From NCBI RefSeq assembly GCF_000166055.1, contig NC_014664.1:2759501-2823500 (forward strand): DNA of 64,000 nucleotides. The letters run 5' to 3'. The stretch comes from Rhodomicrobium vannielii ATCC 17100 (GTDB lineage Bacteria > Pseudomonadota > Alphaproteobacteria > Rhizobiales > Rhodomicrobiaceae). The position numbers were made by a program, and so were the translations under genes. The notes beneath the pieces are model-generated. The model made no database searches. It had not been told where the DNA came from and saw nothing but the letters and a program-made list of their open reading frames with translations. The stretch's first letter is position 1. Each line of letters opens with the position of its first letter. Below are positions 41,818 through 51,291 of this stretch, piece by piece.

Positions 41818-43377
41818 ATGAGAGTACGAATTTCCACGGGTTTGCTGGGCGCGCTTATCCTCGCATCGGCGTTCCATCCGGCTTGGTCCGCGCCTCGCGA
41901 TGACAAGGGCGGCGTGCTCCGCACCCTGGCAACGCGTGTCGGTTATGTTCTCGGGACGGCGGCGAGTTGCTCGAACATTTCGCAGGCGCGCGTGAAGGCG
42001 GTCGCGGACAAGTTCGTCGACGTCGTCAGGACATCGGCCGCGAGCGAGCCGGAAAGCGCGGCGATCCTCGCCTCTTTCAAGACGAGCCTGGCCGAGGGCA
42101 CGAAGGATATGGCCGACAAGAAAACCGATTGCACGGCGGCCAATCGCGACCTCGCGAACCTTGAAAGTGCGTCGGCGCCGCAGGCGGGCGCAGCACCGGT
42201 GACGGTCCCTTTTCCGCCCTCCGTTGGTGTCTTCGCCGCTCAAACGGTCGCCGTGGTTCGCGGTGTATCGGACAACGAAATCCGGTTCGGCGCGTCGCTT
42301 CCCTTCACCGGCCCCAACAAGGATTACGGCTATCAGATCCGGGTTGGGATCGAGACTGCCTTCAAGAGGGTCAACGATGAAGGCGGCGTTAACGGTCGCA
42401 CGCTGCGCCTCATCGCCGCCGATGACGGCTATGAGCCCGCTCGCACCGCGGAAACCATGAAGCAGCTTTACGATAACGAACAGGTTTTCGGTTTCATCGG
42501 TAATTTCGGCACGGCAACGGCCGCTGTGGCTGCGCCTTACGCGCTTGAGCGCAAGGCGCTGTTCTATGCGGGCTACTCGGGCGCAAGCGTGCTTCGGCGC
42601 GACCCGCCAGACCGCTATGTCTTCAATTACCGCGCCAGCTACGCCGAGGAGACGGAAACCGTCGTACGCTACCTCGTGAAGGTGAAACGGCTCAAGACCG
42701 ACCAGATCGCCGTTTTCATGCAGCAGGATGGCTTTGGCGAGGCTGGCTACGCCGGTGTGACGAAGGCGATGCGCGCGCTTCGCGGCGGTGACGGGGGATC
42801 AATCCTCAAGATGACGTACCCCCGCAATTCGCTCGATGTGGAGCCCGCGATCAATCTCCTGAAGGCCGCCAAAACACCGATCAAGGCGGTCGTGATGGTG
42901 GCGACCTATCGCGCGGCGGCGAAATTCATCGAGAAAAGCCGCGAGGCCGTGCCGGGGCTGATCTACACCAATATTTCCGCCGTCGGGCCGATCGCCTTGC
43001 GCGATGAGCTGATGCTTCTGGGGCCGAAATTTGCTTCCGGCGTCATCGTCACCGAGGTTGTGCCCGCCGTGGAGGGCTATTCGTCCCTTATTCTCGAATA
43101 CAAATCCGCGCTTTCGAAATACTTCAAAGGCGAATCGCCGGATTATGTCTCGCTCGAATATTATGTGGCAGCGCAAATCATGATCGAAGCCCTTCGTCGG
43201 GCGGGGCCCCAACTCGACTCCGAGAAGCTTGTCGAGGCGTTCGAAAACATGCGCGACTTCGATCTGGGGCTTGGGGCGCCGGTTTCGTTCAGCCGAAGCG
43301 ATCATCAAGGATCGCACAAGGTCTGGGGCACGGTCCTTGGCGAAACAGGCAAATACGAACCTTTCGATATGGAATAA
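41818..43377 (+). CDS. ABC-type branched-chain amino acid binding protein with extra N-terminal domain
   Basis: This 519-residue periplasmic protein has a signal peptide (residues 1-24, cleavage after AWSA), an additional helical domain (about 28-115) with two Cys (C52 and C104), a linker, and a type I periplasmic binding fold from about residue 150 (EIRFGASLPFTGPNKDYG, FKRVNDEGGVNGRTLRLIAAD, TYRAAAKFIEKSREA). The fold is that of LivK-type receptors. No permease or ATPase genes follow, so it is an orphan receptor. The ATG follows a GGGGGAAGAG site, 29 bp after the TPR gene, so both may be cotranscribed. Confidence 0.85.
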   Translation: MRVRISTGLLGALILASAFHPAWSAPRDDKGGVLRTLATRVGYVLGTAASCSNISQARVKAVADKFVDVVRTSAASEPESAAILASFKTSLAEGTKDMADKKTDCTAANRDLANLESASAPQAGAAPVTVPFPPSVGVFAAQTVAVVRGVSDNEIRFGASLPFTGPNKDYGYQIRVGIETAFKRVNDEGGVNGRTLRLIAADDGYEPARTAETMKQLYDNEQVFGFIGNFGTATAAVAAPYALERKALFYAGYSGASVLRRDPPDRYVFNYRASYAEETETVVRYLVKVKRLKTDQIAVFMQQDGFGEAGYAGVTKAMRALRGGDGGSILKMTYPRNSLDVEPAINLLKAAKTPIKAVVMVATYRAAAKFIEKSREAVPGLIYTNISAVGPIALRDELMLLGPKFASGVIVTEVVPAVEGYSSLILEYKSALSKYFKGESPDYVSLEYYVAAQIMIEALRRAGPQLDSEKLVEAFENMRDFDLGLGAPVSFSRSDHQGSHKVWGTVLGETGKYEPFDME

Positions 43378-43385
43378 CCTCGGAC

Positions 43386-43414
43386 GCGGCCGCCGGCTGA
43401 ATTCAGGCGGCCGC
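43386..43414 (+). terminator. Hairpin after the binding-protein gene
   Basis: GCGGCCGCC (43386-43394) pairs with GGCGGCCGC (43406-43414) around an 11-nt loop, 8 bp past the stop codon. No T tract follows. The rest of the 156-bp gap before the peptidase shows no other element. Confidence 0.5.
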
Positions 43415-43533
43415 ATCGCATCCGTGGCGGCGCTGGCTCGCGCATACCCCGTCGCGCCTTGTCCAAGGGGCCGTCAAAGACCAAATTCGGCTCGTGACCG
43501 TCGACAGATGCATTTGAGCCGAAAGGATCTCGC

Positions 43534-45600
43534 GTGACTTCATCGAACATTCTCCTTCAGGACTGGGACACTCCTTTCGGCCTGCCGCCCTTTCAGGCGA
43601 TCCGCGACGAAGATTTCATCCCCGCCTTCGAGGATGCGATGCGAACCCATCGCGCGGAAATCGAGACCATCGCGAATGACGGGAACGAGCCGACCTTCGC
43701 GAATACCGTGGAGGCACTGGAACGTGCCGGGCGGGCGCTGACCAAGGTGGCGAATGTCTTCTTCAACCTTTCGTCGGCCGACACGAATGACACGCGGCAG
43801 GCGATCGAGCGAGACATCGGCCCGAAGCTCGCCAAGCACTCCATGGCGATTTACACCGACCCGAAGCTTTTCGGGCGCATCGACGCGCTGGCGGCGAAGG
43901 CCGACACGCTCGGCCTCGACGGCGAGCAACGCCGCCTTCTCGAACGCTATCACAAGCGCTTCATCCGGGCAGGCGCGAAGCTCGACGCGGCAGGCAAGGC
44001 GCGCCTGACAGAAATCAACAGCCGGCTTTCGGAACTCCACACGGCGTTTTCGCAGAACGTGCTCGCAGCGGAGAAGGCTTTCCAACTCGTGCTCGACGGC
44101 GAAGCAGACCTTGCGGGCCTGCCCGATTTCGTGCGTGAGGGCGCGGCGATGGCGGCGGAGGAACGCGGCCTTCACGGCAAGCATGTCATCACGCTCTCGC
44201 GGGCGAGCGTCGAGCCATTCCTCGAATTTTCCACGCGCCGCGACCTGCGCGAAAAGGCCTATCGCGCCTATTTCGCGCGTGGCGAAGGCGGCGAGGGCGC
44301 GTCGGACAACACGCCGCTGATCCGTGAAATCCTCGCGCTTCGCGCCGAACTTGCGACGCTGCTCGGCTTTTCGACCTATGCGGCCTATCAGATCGACGAT
44401 GCCATGGCCAAGACGCCCGCCACCGCGCGCGACCTGCTCGAAAAGGTGTGGGCCGGTGCGAAACGACGCGCCGACGCGGAGGCGGCTGCGCTCGCGGCGC
44501 TCGCCCAGGCGGAGGGACATAACGAGCCGCTCGCCGGGTGGGACTGGCACTACTACGCCGAGAAGCAGCGCAAGGCCGAGTTCGACATCGACGGCGCGGC
44601 GCTGAAGCCTTATTTCGAGCTTGACGCGATGATCGCGGCTGCGTTCGAGACAGCGCACCGGTTATTCGGCCTCAGCTTCGAAGAGCGGCGGGATTTGCCG
44701 ATCTATCACCCCGACGTGCGCGCGTGGACCGTGAAGAACCGCGACGGCAAGCCGCTCGCGCTGTTCGTCGGCGACTACTTCGCGCGGCCATCAAAGCGCA
44801 GCGGCGCGTGGATGAGCGACTTCCGCGAGCAGTCCCGCATCGACGGCGAGGTGCTGCCGATCATCGTCAATGTGCTGAACTTCACCAAGGGCGGTGACGG
44901 CAAGCCCTCGCTCCTGAGCCTCGACGACGTGCGCACGCTGTTCCATGAGTTCGGCCACGGCCTGCATGGCATGCTGTCGAACGTCACCTACCCCGGCCTC
45001 TCTGGCACGAGCGTCGACCGCGACTTCGTGGAACTGCCCTCCCAGCTTTACGAGAACTGGGCGCTTCAGCCGGAAATCCTCAACCGCTTCGCGCGTCACG
45101 TCGAGACTGGGGAGCCGCTTTCGCAAGCCATCGTGGACAAGCTTCACGCCGTGCGAAAGTTCAATCAGGGCTTCGCCACGGCGGAATACACGGCGTCGGC
45201 GCTGTACGATCTCGCGATCCATGAAGTCGACAACGTCGAAGGCATCGACCCAATCGCGTTCGAGAAGGAGCTTCGGGCGAGCCTCGGTGTGCCCGACGCC
45301 ATCGCGCTGCGCCATCGGGCGCCCCACTTCCAGCACATCTTTGCGGGTGGAGGCTACGCGGCAGGCTATTACACCTATCTCTGGGCGGAGGTGATGGAAG
45401 CCGACGCTTTCAACGCTTTCGAGGAAGCGGGCAGCGTATTCGATCCGCAGGTAGCCGAGCGCCTGCACCGCTTCGTCTATTCGAGCGGCGGCACGTTGAA
45501 GCCGGACGAGGCGTATCGCGCCTTTCGCGGACGCGATCCCGAAGTCGGGCCGCTGCTGGAGAAGCGCGGCCTTGCCGAGAGCGAGAGCGCGACCGTTTAG
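43534..45600 (+). CDS. dcp: M3 family metallopeptidase (peptidyl-dipeptidase Dcp / oligopeptidase A type)
   Basis: This 688-residue zinc peptidase has the M3 N-terminal opening WDTPFGLPPFQAIRDEDF and the zinc-binding motif FHEFGHGLHGML with the downstream glutamate in the FVELPSQLYENWA segment. There is no signal peptide, so it acts on peptides in the cytoplasm. Dcp and oligopeptidase A are close relatives; the opening and the SGTSVDRDFVELPSQ motif fit Dcp. The start is a GTG at 43534 behind AAAGGA; no ATG is near. Confidence 0.92.
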   Translation: MTSSNILLQDWDTPFGLPPFQAIRDEDFIPAFEDAMRTHRAEIETIANDGNEPTFANTVEALERAGRALTKVANVFFNLSSADTNDTRQAIERDIGPKLAKHSMAIYTDPKLFGRIDALAAKADTLGLDGEQRRLLERYHKRFIRAGAKLDAAGKARLTEINSRLSELHTAFSQNVLAAEKAFQLVLDGEADLAGLPDFVREGAAMAAEERGLHGKHVITLSRASVEPFLEFSTRRDLREKAYRAYFARGEGGEGASDNTPLIREILALRAELATLLGFSTYAAYQIDDAMAKTPATARDLLEKVWAGAKRRADAEAAALAALAQAEGHNEPLAGWDWHYYAEKQRKAEFDIDGAALKPYFELDAMIAAAFETAHRLFGLSFEERRDLPIYHPDVRAWTVKNRDGKPLALFVGDYFARPSKRSGAWMSDFREQSRIDGEVLPIIVNVLNFTKGGDGKPSLLSLDDVRTLFHEFGHGLHGMLSNVTYPGLSGTSVDRDFVELPSQLYENWALQPEILNRFARHVETGEPLSQAIVDKLHAVRKFNQGFATAEYTASALYDLAIHEVDNVEGIDPIAFEKELRASLGVPDAIALRHRAPHFQHIFAGGGYAAGYYTYLWAEVMEADAFNAFEEAGSVFDPQVAERLHRFVYSSGGTLKPDEAYRAFRGRDPEVGPLLEKRGLAESESATV

Positions 45601-45610
45601 AGCGACGCCT

Positions 45611-46447
45611 CTAATGCGAGACAAACGTCGCGACGGGCACTTGACGCAGCACGTCGCGACTCACGCCGCCGAACAGCATCTCGCGGAAGCGCGATTTCGA
45701 GTAGCCGCCCATGACGAGCAGGTCGCACTCCTGACCCATCAGGCGCACGATAGCATCCGCCGCGCCGTTGTCGCCCGCATAGGCGACTTCGCTTCTGGCG
45801 GTGATGCCATGCCGCGTGAGGTTCGCGATCAGGTCCGCCCCGAGCGCTTCCGCCGCCGCGCGCTCGCTTTCGCGCTGGATCACCGTCACGGCGCGAACGC
45901 TGGCGGCATCCTTGATGAGGTCGAGCGAGTCGTAAACCGCGCGCGCCGCCTCGCGCGTGTCGTTCCACGCGATGATGACGTTCCGGGCAACGGACTTCTG
46001 CGGCTTCAGCGTCGGCAGGATCAGCACCGGGCGCCCGCCGCCCATCAGCGCGATTTCTGAGAAGTCGTTCCACGCGTCGGGCAGATCCTCGGATTGCGCG
46101 CCGCAAACCACGAGGTCCGCTCCGTGGGCATTCCGCACGATTGCGTCGGAACCGGCGGCGTAGGATGCGTTGAAGCAGCGCCATTCGTAGGTGAGACCGC
46201 TGTTCTGAAGCGTGCCTTCAAACGCCTGTTTCGTTTCACGGGCGGCATCCTGTCCCGCCTTCTGAATGCGGGAGATGACCTCTTCGGAAACGTCAGCCGG
46301 AAACTCGCCATATTCGGGCACCTGCGGGATGAGGTGCAGGCCGATCACATGGGCCGACCGCGCAGCCGCGATCGTCACCACGGGTTCGAGAATGGCAGCG
46401 GCCGTGCGGCCATTGGGCAGATAAACCAGGATTGTCTTGATGGGCAT
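45611..46447 (-). CDS. Universal stress protein with two UspA domains
   Basis: This 278-residue protein consists of two UspA domains (about 1-140 and 150-278). The second keeps the ATP-binding pattern G-x2-G-x9-G-S (MGGYSKSRFREMLFGGVSRD), while the first is less well conserved (CGAQSEDLPDAWNDF). Tandem UspA proteins are usually stress-induced nucleotide binders in the cytosol. It converges on the peptidase gene with a 10-bp gap and is followed upstream by a host-attachment-family gene and cfa, suggesting a stress-related group. Confidence 0.92.
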   Translation of the reverse strand: MPIKTILVYLPNGRTAAAILEPVVTIAAARSAHVIGLHLIPQVPEYGEFPADVSEEVISRIQKAGQDAARETKQAFEGTLQNSGLTYEWRCFNASYAAGSDAIVRNAHGADLVVCGAQSEDLPDAWNDFSEIALMGGGRPVLILPTLKPQKSVARNVIIAWNDTREAARAVYDSLDLIKDAASVRAVTVIQRESERAAAEALGADLIANLTRHGITARSEVAYAGDNGAADAIVRLMGQECDLLVMGGYSKSRFREMLFGGVSRDVLRQVPVATFVSH

Positions 46448-46490
46448 CGCGCGCCTCCAACCTGTCGCTTCCCGGAAACTCCGCCAGCGT

Positions 46491-46508
46491 CGGCCGGTTG
46501 CCCGGCCG
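46491..46508 (-). terminator. Small GC hairpin after the host-attachment gene
   Basis: CGGCCGG (46491-46497) pairs with CCGGCCG (46502-46508) around a 4-nt loop, 14 bp past the stop on the minus strand. It lacks a T tract. Confidence 0.35.
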
Positions 46509-46522
46509 CGACTGCGCGTGTT

Positions 46523-46969
46523 TCAGATCGGGAACTCGTCGCCAATATACTCCCGTACGCTTCCATTAGGAACCTTGGTGAGATCTTTTGGCACTTCGCC
46601 AAGGACAACAGCGCGCAGTTTTTCGCTCAGGGCCGTCCGGATCACGCCCAGCGTTTCCGGCGCGGCCACAACGAGAAGCCGGTCGAACTCGTCGTTCTCC
46701 AGCCGCTTGTCGAGTTTCGCCGCGAGCGCGACCGCGAACTTTTCCTTCTCGACCTGATGCAGGTCGGGGCGCTCGATTGCGTGCCGCGACACGTTCGCAG
46801 ACTCATGCACGCGGCCTGGCCGGTCTCTCTCAAGCTCGTGATCGGGCTTCAGCGTCTGCCGCTCGTCCGAACTTGGCACCTCGGTGAGGGCTTTCGTGCG
46901 CCCCTCGGACAGGAGAAGGCGCGCCCGCGCGCCGTCCGCGATCAGAATGTAGGTTCGAATGGGCTTCAT
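46523..46969 (-). CDS. Host attachment family protein
   Basis: This 148-residue protein matches the family first described as needed for Agrobacterium attachment to host cells. It opens PIRTYILIADGARARLLLS, has FAVALAAKLDKRLENDEFD and then LLVVAAPETLGVIRTALSEK, in a ribosomal-release-factor-like alpha/beta fold. There is no signal or membrane segment. The ATG at 46969 is set by a GGAG 8 bp ahead; the open frame extends to 47131 over cfa. A perfect AGGAGAC-ATG-GTCTCCT repeat lies 20-36 bp upstream. The biochemical function of the family is not established. Confidence 0.88.
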   Translation of the reverse strand: MKPIRTYILIADGARARLLLSEGRTKALTEVPSSDERQTLKPDHELERDRPGRVHESANVSRHAIERPDLHQVEKEKFAVALAAKLDKRLENDEFDRLLVVAAPETLGVIRTALSEKLRAVVLGEVPKDLTKVPNGSVREYIGDEFPI

Positions 46970-47034
46970 CGGCGGTACTCCGTGGCAAAGGAGACATGGT
47001 CTCCTGCCTGTCTCAACAATCCCTTGACGCATCT

Positions 47035-47074
47035 GTGCCCGGACGCCTCGCGCGCCGTGGTGGCGTTCGGGCAC
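47035..47074 (-). terminator. Inverted repeat after cfa
   Basis: GTGCCCGGACGC (47035-47046) and GCGTTCGGGCAC (47063-47074) pair at 11 of 12 positions around a 16-nt loop, directly after the cfa stop on the minus strand and ahead of the host-attachment gene. There is no T tract. Confidence 0.45.
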
Positions 47075-47078
47075 GTGC

Positions 47079-48320
47079 TCAGGGGCAGAGATAGGCGCGC
47101 GTCGTCGGTACCGTTTCGATCCTTTTCGCAAGCTGGATCTGGAAGACGCACAGATCGTAATAGCGGAAGCTCACTTCGCAGCCTGCGAGATAATACTCCC
47201 ACATCCGGCAGAACCGTTCCGACAGCATCGCCGTGGCCTTGCTCCGGTTCCGCTCGAAGTTCTGTCGCCAGATCGCGAGCGTGTCGGCGTAATGCAGTCG
47301 CAACACCTCAACATCGGTGATGAGCAGCCCCGATTTCTCGACGGATGGCACGATCTCGCTCAGCGAGGGGATATAGCCGCCGGGGAAGATGTACTTCGCG
47401 ATGAAAGCATTCGTATGCCCCGGGCCGGACAGCCGCCCGATGGTGTGCAGCAGCGCCACGCCGTCGTCTTCGAGGCAGTCTTCTACCTTGCGGAAGAATG
47501 CCCTGTAGTTCGGCACGCCGACATGCTCGAACATGCCGACCGAAACGATGCGATCGAATTTCTCGTCGATGCTGCGATAGTCTGTGAGGCGGACATCGAC
47601 TGCCCCCGCGCCTGCCTCGCCCGCCTCGATCCTTTTCCTCGCGTAGGCTTCCTGTTCCTCGCTCAGAGTGACGCCAACCACGCGCGCGCCCCGCTCGCGG
47701 GCCAGATGCAGCGCGAGGCCGCCCCAGCCGCAGCCGATGTCGAGCACGCGCTGGCGCGGCGCGAGGCAGAGCTTCTTCGCGATATGCCGCTTCTTCGCGA
47801 TCTGTGCTTCGTCGAGGGGTTCGTCGCCTTTCTCGAAATAGGCGCACGAATATTGGCGGTCCTTGTCGAGAAACAGCTCATAAAGCGCGCCCGGCAGATC
47901 GTAATGCCGTTTGACGTTACGCCTCGCGCTGATGGTGTCATTCCACTGCCGCGCAAAGCGTGTCAGGCGACGATACTTGTCCCCGGCTCGCATCCAGAGG
48001 GGGAAGTCCTTGCGCGTCAGGTTCTTCGCGAACAGCGCCAGAAGTTCGTAGAGTGTTCCTGATTCGATCTCGATGTCGCCATCCATCCAGCCTTCCGCGA
48101 AGCCGAGCTGCGGGTCGGTGAGGAACGCCCTTTGCACCTTGCCGGTCACAAAGCGCACGGCGAGCGGCTTTCCTTCCCGGTCGCCGAAAACGCGGACTTC
48201 GCCGCGGCAATCCCGCGCACGAAGATGCCCCTCGCGCACAACGGATGCAAGAACCTGCCATAGCGGCCAGGACGACGCCGTCCGCCGATCTTCAACCTGA
48301 TGAGTAATCTCGTGGACCAT
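47079..48320 (-). CDS. cfa: Cyclopropane-fatty-acyl-phospholipid synthase
   Basis: This 413-residue enzyme transfers a methylene group from S-adenosylmethionine to the double bond of unsaturated phospholipid acyl chains. An N-terminal domain (about 1-115, with GFAEGWMDGDIEIE) precedes the methyltransferase domain, with NVKRHYDLPGALYELFLD, the SAM motif VLDIGCGWGGLALHLA, SVGMFEHVGVPNYRAFF and KYIFPGGYIPSL. The substrate double bonds are made by FabA/FabB, encoded at 60976-62782. It is divergent from the DUF5335 gene with a 197-bp intergenic region. Confidence 0.95.
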   Translation of the reverse strand: MVHEITHQVEDRRTASSWPLWQVLASVVREGHLRARDCRGEVRVFGDREGKPLAVRFVTGKVQRAFLTDPQLGFAEGWMDGDIEIESGTLYELLALFAKNLTRKDFPLWMRAGDKYRRLTRFARQWNDTISARRNVKRHYDLPGALYELFLDKDRQYSCAYFEKGDEPLDEAQIAKKRHIAKKLCLAPRQRVLDIGCGWGGLALHLARERGARVVGVTLSEEQEAYARKRIEAGEAGAGAVDVRLTDYRSIDEKFDRIVSVGMFEHVGVPNYRAFFRKVEDCLEDDGVALLHTIGRLSGPGHTNAFIAKYIFPGGYIPSLSEIVPSVEKSGLLITDVEVLRLHYADTLAIWRQNFERNRSKATAMLSERFCRMWEYYLAGCEVSFRYYDLCVFQIQLAKRIETVPTTRAYLCP

Positions 48321-48517
48321 CGCTGAAACACTCGCAATTCAGCCACGCATCGAAGTGTATTGCCGCTCTGCAACGCGTGAGCCAGTTTAACTCACGCTTG
48401 AAAAAATCGGCGAAAGACAATGTTCCCGCCGATTGTTATATTACTTTGCGCCACATCAAGGCGATTGTAACAACTGCGTGTGACGATTAAGAATTCGGTC
48501 AGAAAACGGGTCTTGAC

Positions 48518-48871
48518 ATGCAAAACCTCAAGTTGGAAAAACGCGACTGGCAGCCTCTTCTGGATCACATCTCCCGTTCGGACGGCGCCTATAAAGTTAC
48601 GATCGAGGTAGACCGCGCGGATATCGGCGCTCAAATTCAGGTGGAGAACGTCGATTTCCGCGGGGTGAGTTACGACCCGAAGGACGACGACATCGCCATC
48701 GACGCGGGCTCCATCGAGCATCGCATCCACAAGCCGACGGATCTTCTGGTCGCGGTTGAGGGTGCGGAGCTGGTTTCGCTCGAAATTCTCGGCGAGGACA
48801 AGGCCGTGAACTCGATCAGCTTCAAGCCGCGCATGAACTTGCCCGATCTTCTGCTGCCGGGCGATCAGTAG
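48518..48871 (+). CDS. DUF5335 family protein
   Basis: This 117-residue cytoplasmic protein matches the DUF5335 pattern: an N-terminal EKRDWQPLLDHIS, a central IEVDRADIGAQIQVENVDF, then GVSYDPKDDDIAID and HRIHKPTDLLVAVEG. The family is small, predicted alpha/beta, and of unknown function. The gene is divergent from cfa and followed by a strong terminator. Confidence 0.8.
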   Translation: MQNLKLEKRDWQPLLDHISRSDGAYKVTIEVDRADIGAQIQVENVDFRGVSYDPKDDDIAIDAGSIEHRIHKPTDLLVAVEGAELVSLEILGEDKAVNSISFKPRMNLPDLLLPGDQ

Positions 48872-48998
48872 GGATCGCTGCAACCGTTCGCGCTGCGCTC
48901 GGAGTTACTCGGGCGTGAGAGCTTTCGTGCCCGATCAATCGTTCAGCCTGAACTCAAAGCAACGCCAGGACTGTTCGCAAACGCACTGCACCGAACAT

Positions 48999-49029
48999 AA
49001 AAAAAGCCGCTCCGATGAGCGGCTTTTTT
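48999..49029. terminator. Strong bidirectional Rho-independent terminator
   Basis: A run of A, GCCGCTC (49006-49012), loop CGAT, GAGCGGC (49017-49023) and six T form a perfect 7-bp stem flanked by A and T tracts, so it can work in both directions. It lies between the rightward DUF5335 gene and the leftward carboxylase gene. Confidence 0.93.
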
Positions 49030-49060
49030 CAGTATTGCGCCGGCAAAAAACCGGCCGCTA

Positions 49061-51085
49061 TCAAGCAAATTCCATGATGACCGCGTCGACCGCGAGGCTG
49101 TCGCCCGGCTTCGCGCGGAGCTTCGTCACGGTGACGTCGCGCTCGGCCTTCAGCACGTTCTGCATCTTCATGGCCTCGACGATGGCGAGTTGTTCGCCTT
49201 CCTTCACTTCCTGGCCCTCTTCAACTGAGATGGAGATCACAAGGCCGGGCATCGGGCAGAGAAGCTTCTTCGAAGTGTCGGCAACCTTCTTCTCGGGCAT
49301 GAGCGCGGTCAGTTCGGCTTCGCGGTTCGTGTAGACGTAAGCCTTGGTACGCACGCCATTATAGGAGAGGTCGAAACCGTTCGGAATGACGCGCACCTGC
49401 ACGGAGACTTCCTTGCCGTCAACCTTGCCATGCCAGACGGGCTTGCCGAACCACCAATGCGTTTCGAACGCGACCGTCTTCTGAGGATTGCCCTCGGCAT
49501 CCGTGAAAGTGACCGTCGTGCCGTTCTTGTAGTCGCCCGCCAGCACGACCGGCTGCTCGACTTTGCCGAACTGAACGATACGCGCCGCGCCGAGCCGCAA
49601 GCCGACCGCATGCGGGAGCTGCCCGGAGATGTGGCGGCGCCGGATGTTGTTGATGTGATCGATCCAGGCGGCGACGGCGACAAGCACCTCGCGTTCCTCG
49701 CCCTCCGGCTCGCGATGCTTGAAGCCGTCGGGATATTCTTCGGCGATGAAGCCGGTGGAGAGATTGCCTTCGCGCCAGCGCGGATGCTGCATCAGCGCCG
49801 ACAGGAACGGGATGTTGTGCTCGATGCCGTCGATGTAGAACGCGTCGAGCGCGGCGGCCTGCGCGTCGATCGCGGCTTCGCGCGTCGGCCCCCAGGTGAC
49901 CAGCTTCGCGATCATCGGATCGTAGAACATCGAGATTTCGCCGCCCTCTTCCGTGCCGGTGTCGTTGCGCACGATGGTGCCGTTCAGGCGCGGCCCTTCG
50001 ACCGGCGGGCGATATTTCACGAGACGGCCGATGGACGGCAGGAACTTGCGGAACGGGTCTTCGGCGTAGACGCGGCTTTCCACGGCCCAGCCATTGATCT
50101 TGAGATCTTCCTGCTTGAACGGCAGCTTCTCACCATAGGCCACGCGGATCATCAATTCCACGAGGTCGAGGCCGGTGATCATCTCGGTGACCGGGTGTTC
50201 CACCTGAAGGCGGGTGTTCATTTCGAGGAAGTAGAAGTTCTTCTTCGGGTCGACGATGAACTCGACGGTGCCCGCGCTCTCGTAGTTAACGGCCTTCGAC
50301 AGGGCCACGGCCTGCTCGCCCATGGCCTTGCGGGTGGCTTCGTCGAGGAACGGGCTCGGCGCTTCTTCGATGACCTTCTGATTGCGGCGCTGGATCGAGC
50401 ATTCGCGCTCGAACACGTAGACCACGTTGCCGTGCTTGTCGCCCAGCACCTGAATTTCGATGTGGCGCGGGTTCTCGACGAACTTCTCGATGAACACGCG
50501 GTCGTCGCCGAAGCTCGACTTCGCTTCCGCCGTGGAGGTGAGGAAGCCCTCGCGCACTTCATCGGCCGAACGCGCGACGCGCATGCCCTTGCCGCCGCCG
50601 CCCGCGCTCGCCTTGATCATCACCGGATAGCCGATGTCGTTCGCGATTGTGATCGCCTGTTCGGGGCTTTCGATGACGCCGAGATAGCCGGGCACGGTCG
50701 AGACGCGCGCTTCCGCTGCCGCCTTCTTCGACTCGATCTTGTCGCCCATCGCCTTGATGGCTTCGATGTTCGGGCCGATGAAGGCGATGCCTTCCTTTTT
50801 CAGCGCCTCGGCAAAGCCCGCGTTTTCCGAAAGGAAGCCGTAGCCGGGGTGGATGGCTTCCGCGCCCGTCTTTTTCGCGGCCTCAATGATTTTCTCGGCG
50901 ATGAGGTACGACTGGGCGGCGGGAGCCGGACCGATGAGCACGGCCTCGTCCGCCATCTCGACGTGAACGGCGTTTCGGTCCGCCTCGGAATAGACGGCGA
51001 CCGTCTTGATGCCCATACGGCGCGCGGTCTTGATCACCCGGCAGGCAATCTCGCCCCGGTTTGCGATGAGAATCTTCTTGAACAT
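49061..51085 (-). CDS. pccA: Acyl-CoA carboxylase biotin-carrying subunit (propionyl-CoA carboxylase alpha type)
   Basis: This 674-residue subunit carboxylates biotin using ATP and bicarbonate. It has the biotin carboxylase opening KKILIANRGEIACRVIKTAR, the glycine-rich ATP loop KASAGGGGKGMRV, the ERECSIQRRNQKVIEEAPS and NTRLQVEHPVTE motifs, a BT domain and a C-terminal biotinyl domain with EAMKMQN (Lys is biotinylated). The full length and BT region suit PccA; the methylcrotonyl-CoA homologue is similar. The ATG at 51085 has AGGA 8 bp upstream; an ATG three codons earlier (51094) is possible. The carboxyltransferase (pccB) is not adjacent here. Confidence 0.9.
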   Translation of the reverse strand: MFKKILIANRGEIACRVIKTARRMGIKTVAVYSEADRNAVHVEMADEAVLIGPAPAAQSYLIAEKIIEAAKKTGAEAIHPGYGFLSENAGFAEALKKEGIAFIGPNIEAIKAMGDKIESKKAAAEARVSTVPGYLGVIESPEQAITIANDIGYPVMIKASAGGGGKGMRVARSADEVREGFLTSTAEAKSSFGDDRVFIEKFVENPRHIEIQVLGDKHGNVVYVFERECSIQRRNQKVIEEAPSPFLDEATRKAMGEQAVALSKAVNYESAGTVEFIVDPKKNFYFLEMNTRLQVEHPVTEMITGLDLVELMIRVAYGEKLPFKQEDLKINGWAVESRVYAEDPFRKFLPSIGRLVKYRPPVEGPRLNGTIVRNDTGTEEGGEISMFYDPMIAKLVTWGPTREAAIDAQAAALDAFYIDGIEHNIPFLSALMQHPRWREGNLSTGFIAEEYPDGFKHREPEGEEREVLVAVAAWIDHINNIRRRHISGQLPHAVGLRLGAARIVQFGKVEQPVVLAGDYKNGTTVTFTDAEGNPQKTVAFETHWWFGKPVWHGKVDGKEVSVQVRVIPNGFDLSYNGVRTKAYVYTNREAELTALMPEKKVADTSKKLLCPMPGLVISISVEEGQEVKEGEQLAIVEAMKMQNVLKAERDVTVTKLRAKPGDSLAVDAVIMEFA

Positions 51086-51291
51086 TGCGGGCATCCTATG
51101 CGGCAGGCAGCGGCAGTTTGGTTATTGTCTTGTTTGCGCCTGTTCTAGCCGTCATAGGGCCGCGCATCAATGGTGCTAATGGTCCAGTGCTGCCATATAC
51201 CACGCATGCGATTAAGGCAGGGAGAGGCGTGCGGTCTCTGTCCGCCAAAAGAACCGTGCTGCAAAGGTCGCGTGAGCAGCAGCGTCCCGGC

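Noticed and set aside
49430-51148. A 572-codon plus-strand frame opposite pccA
   Set aside because: It is a shadow of a highly conserved carboxylase and has no recognisable motif.
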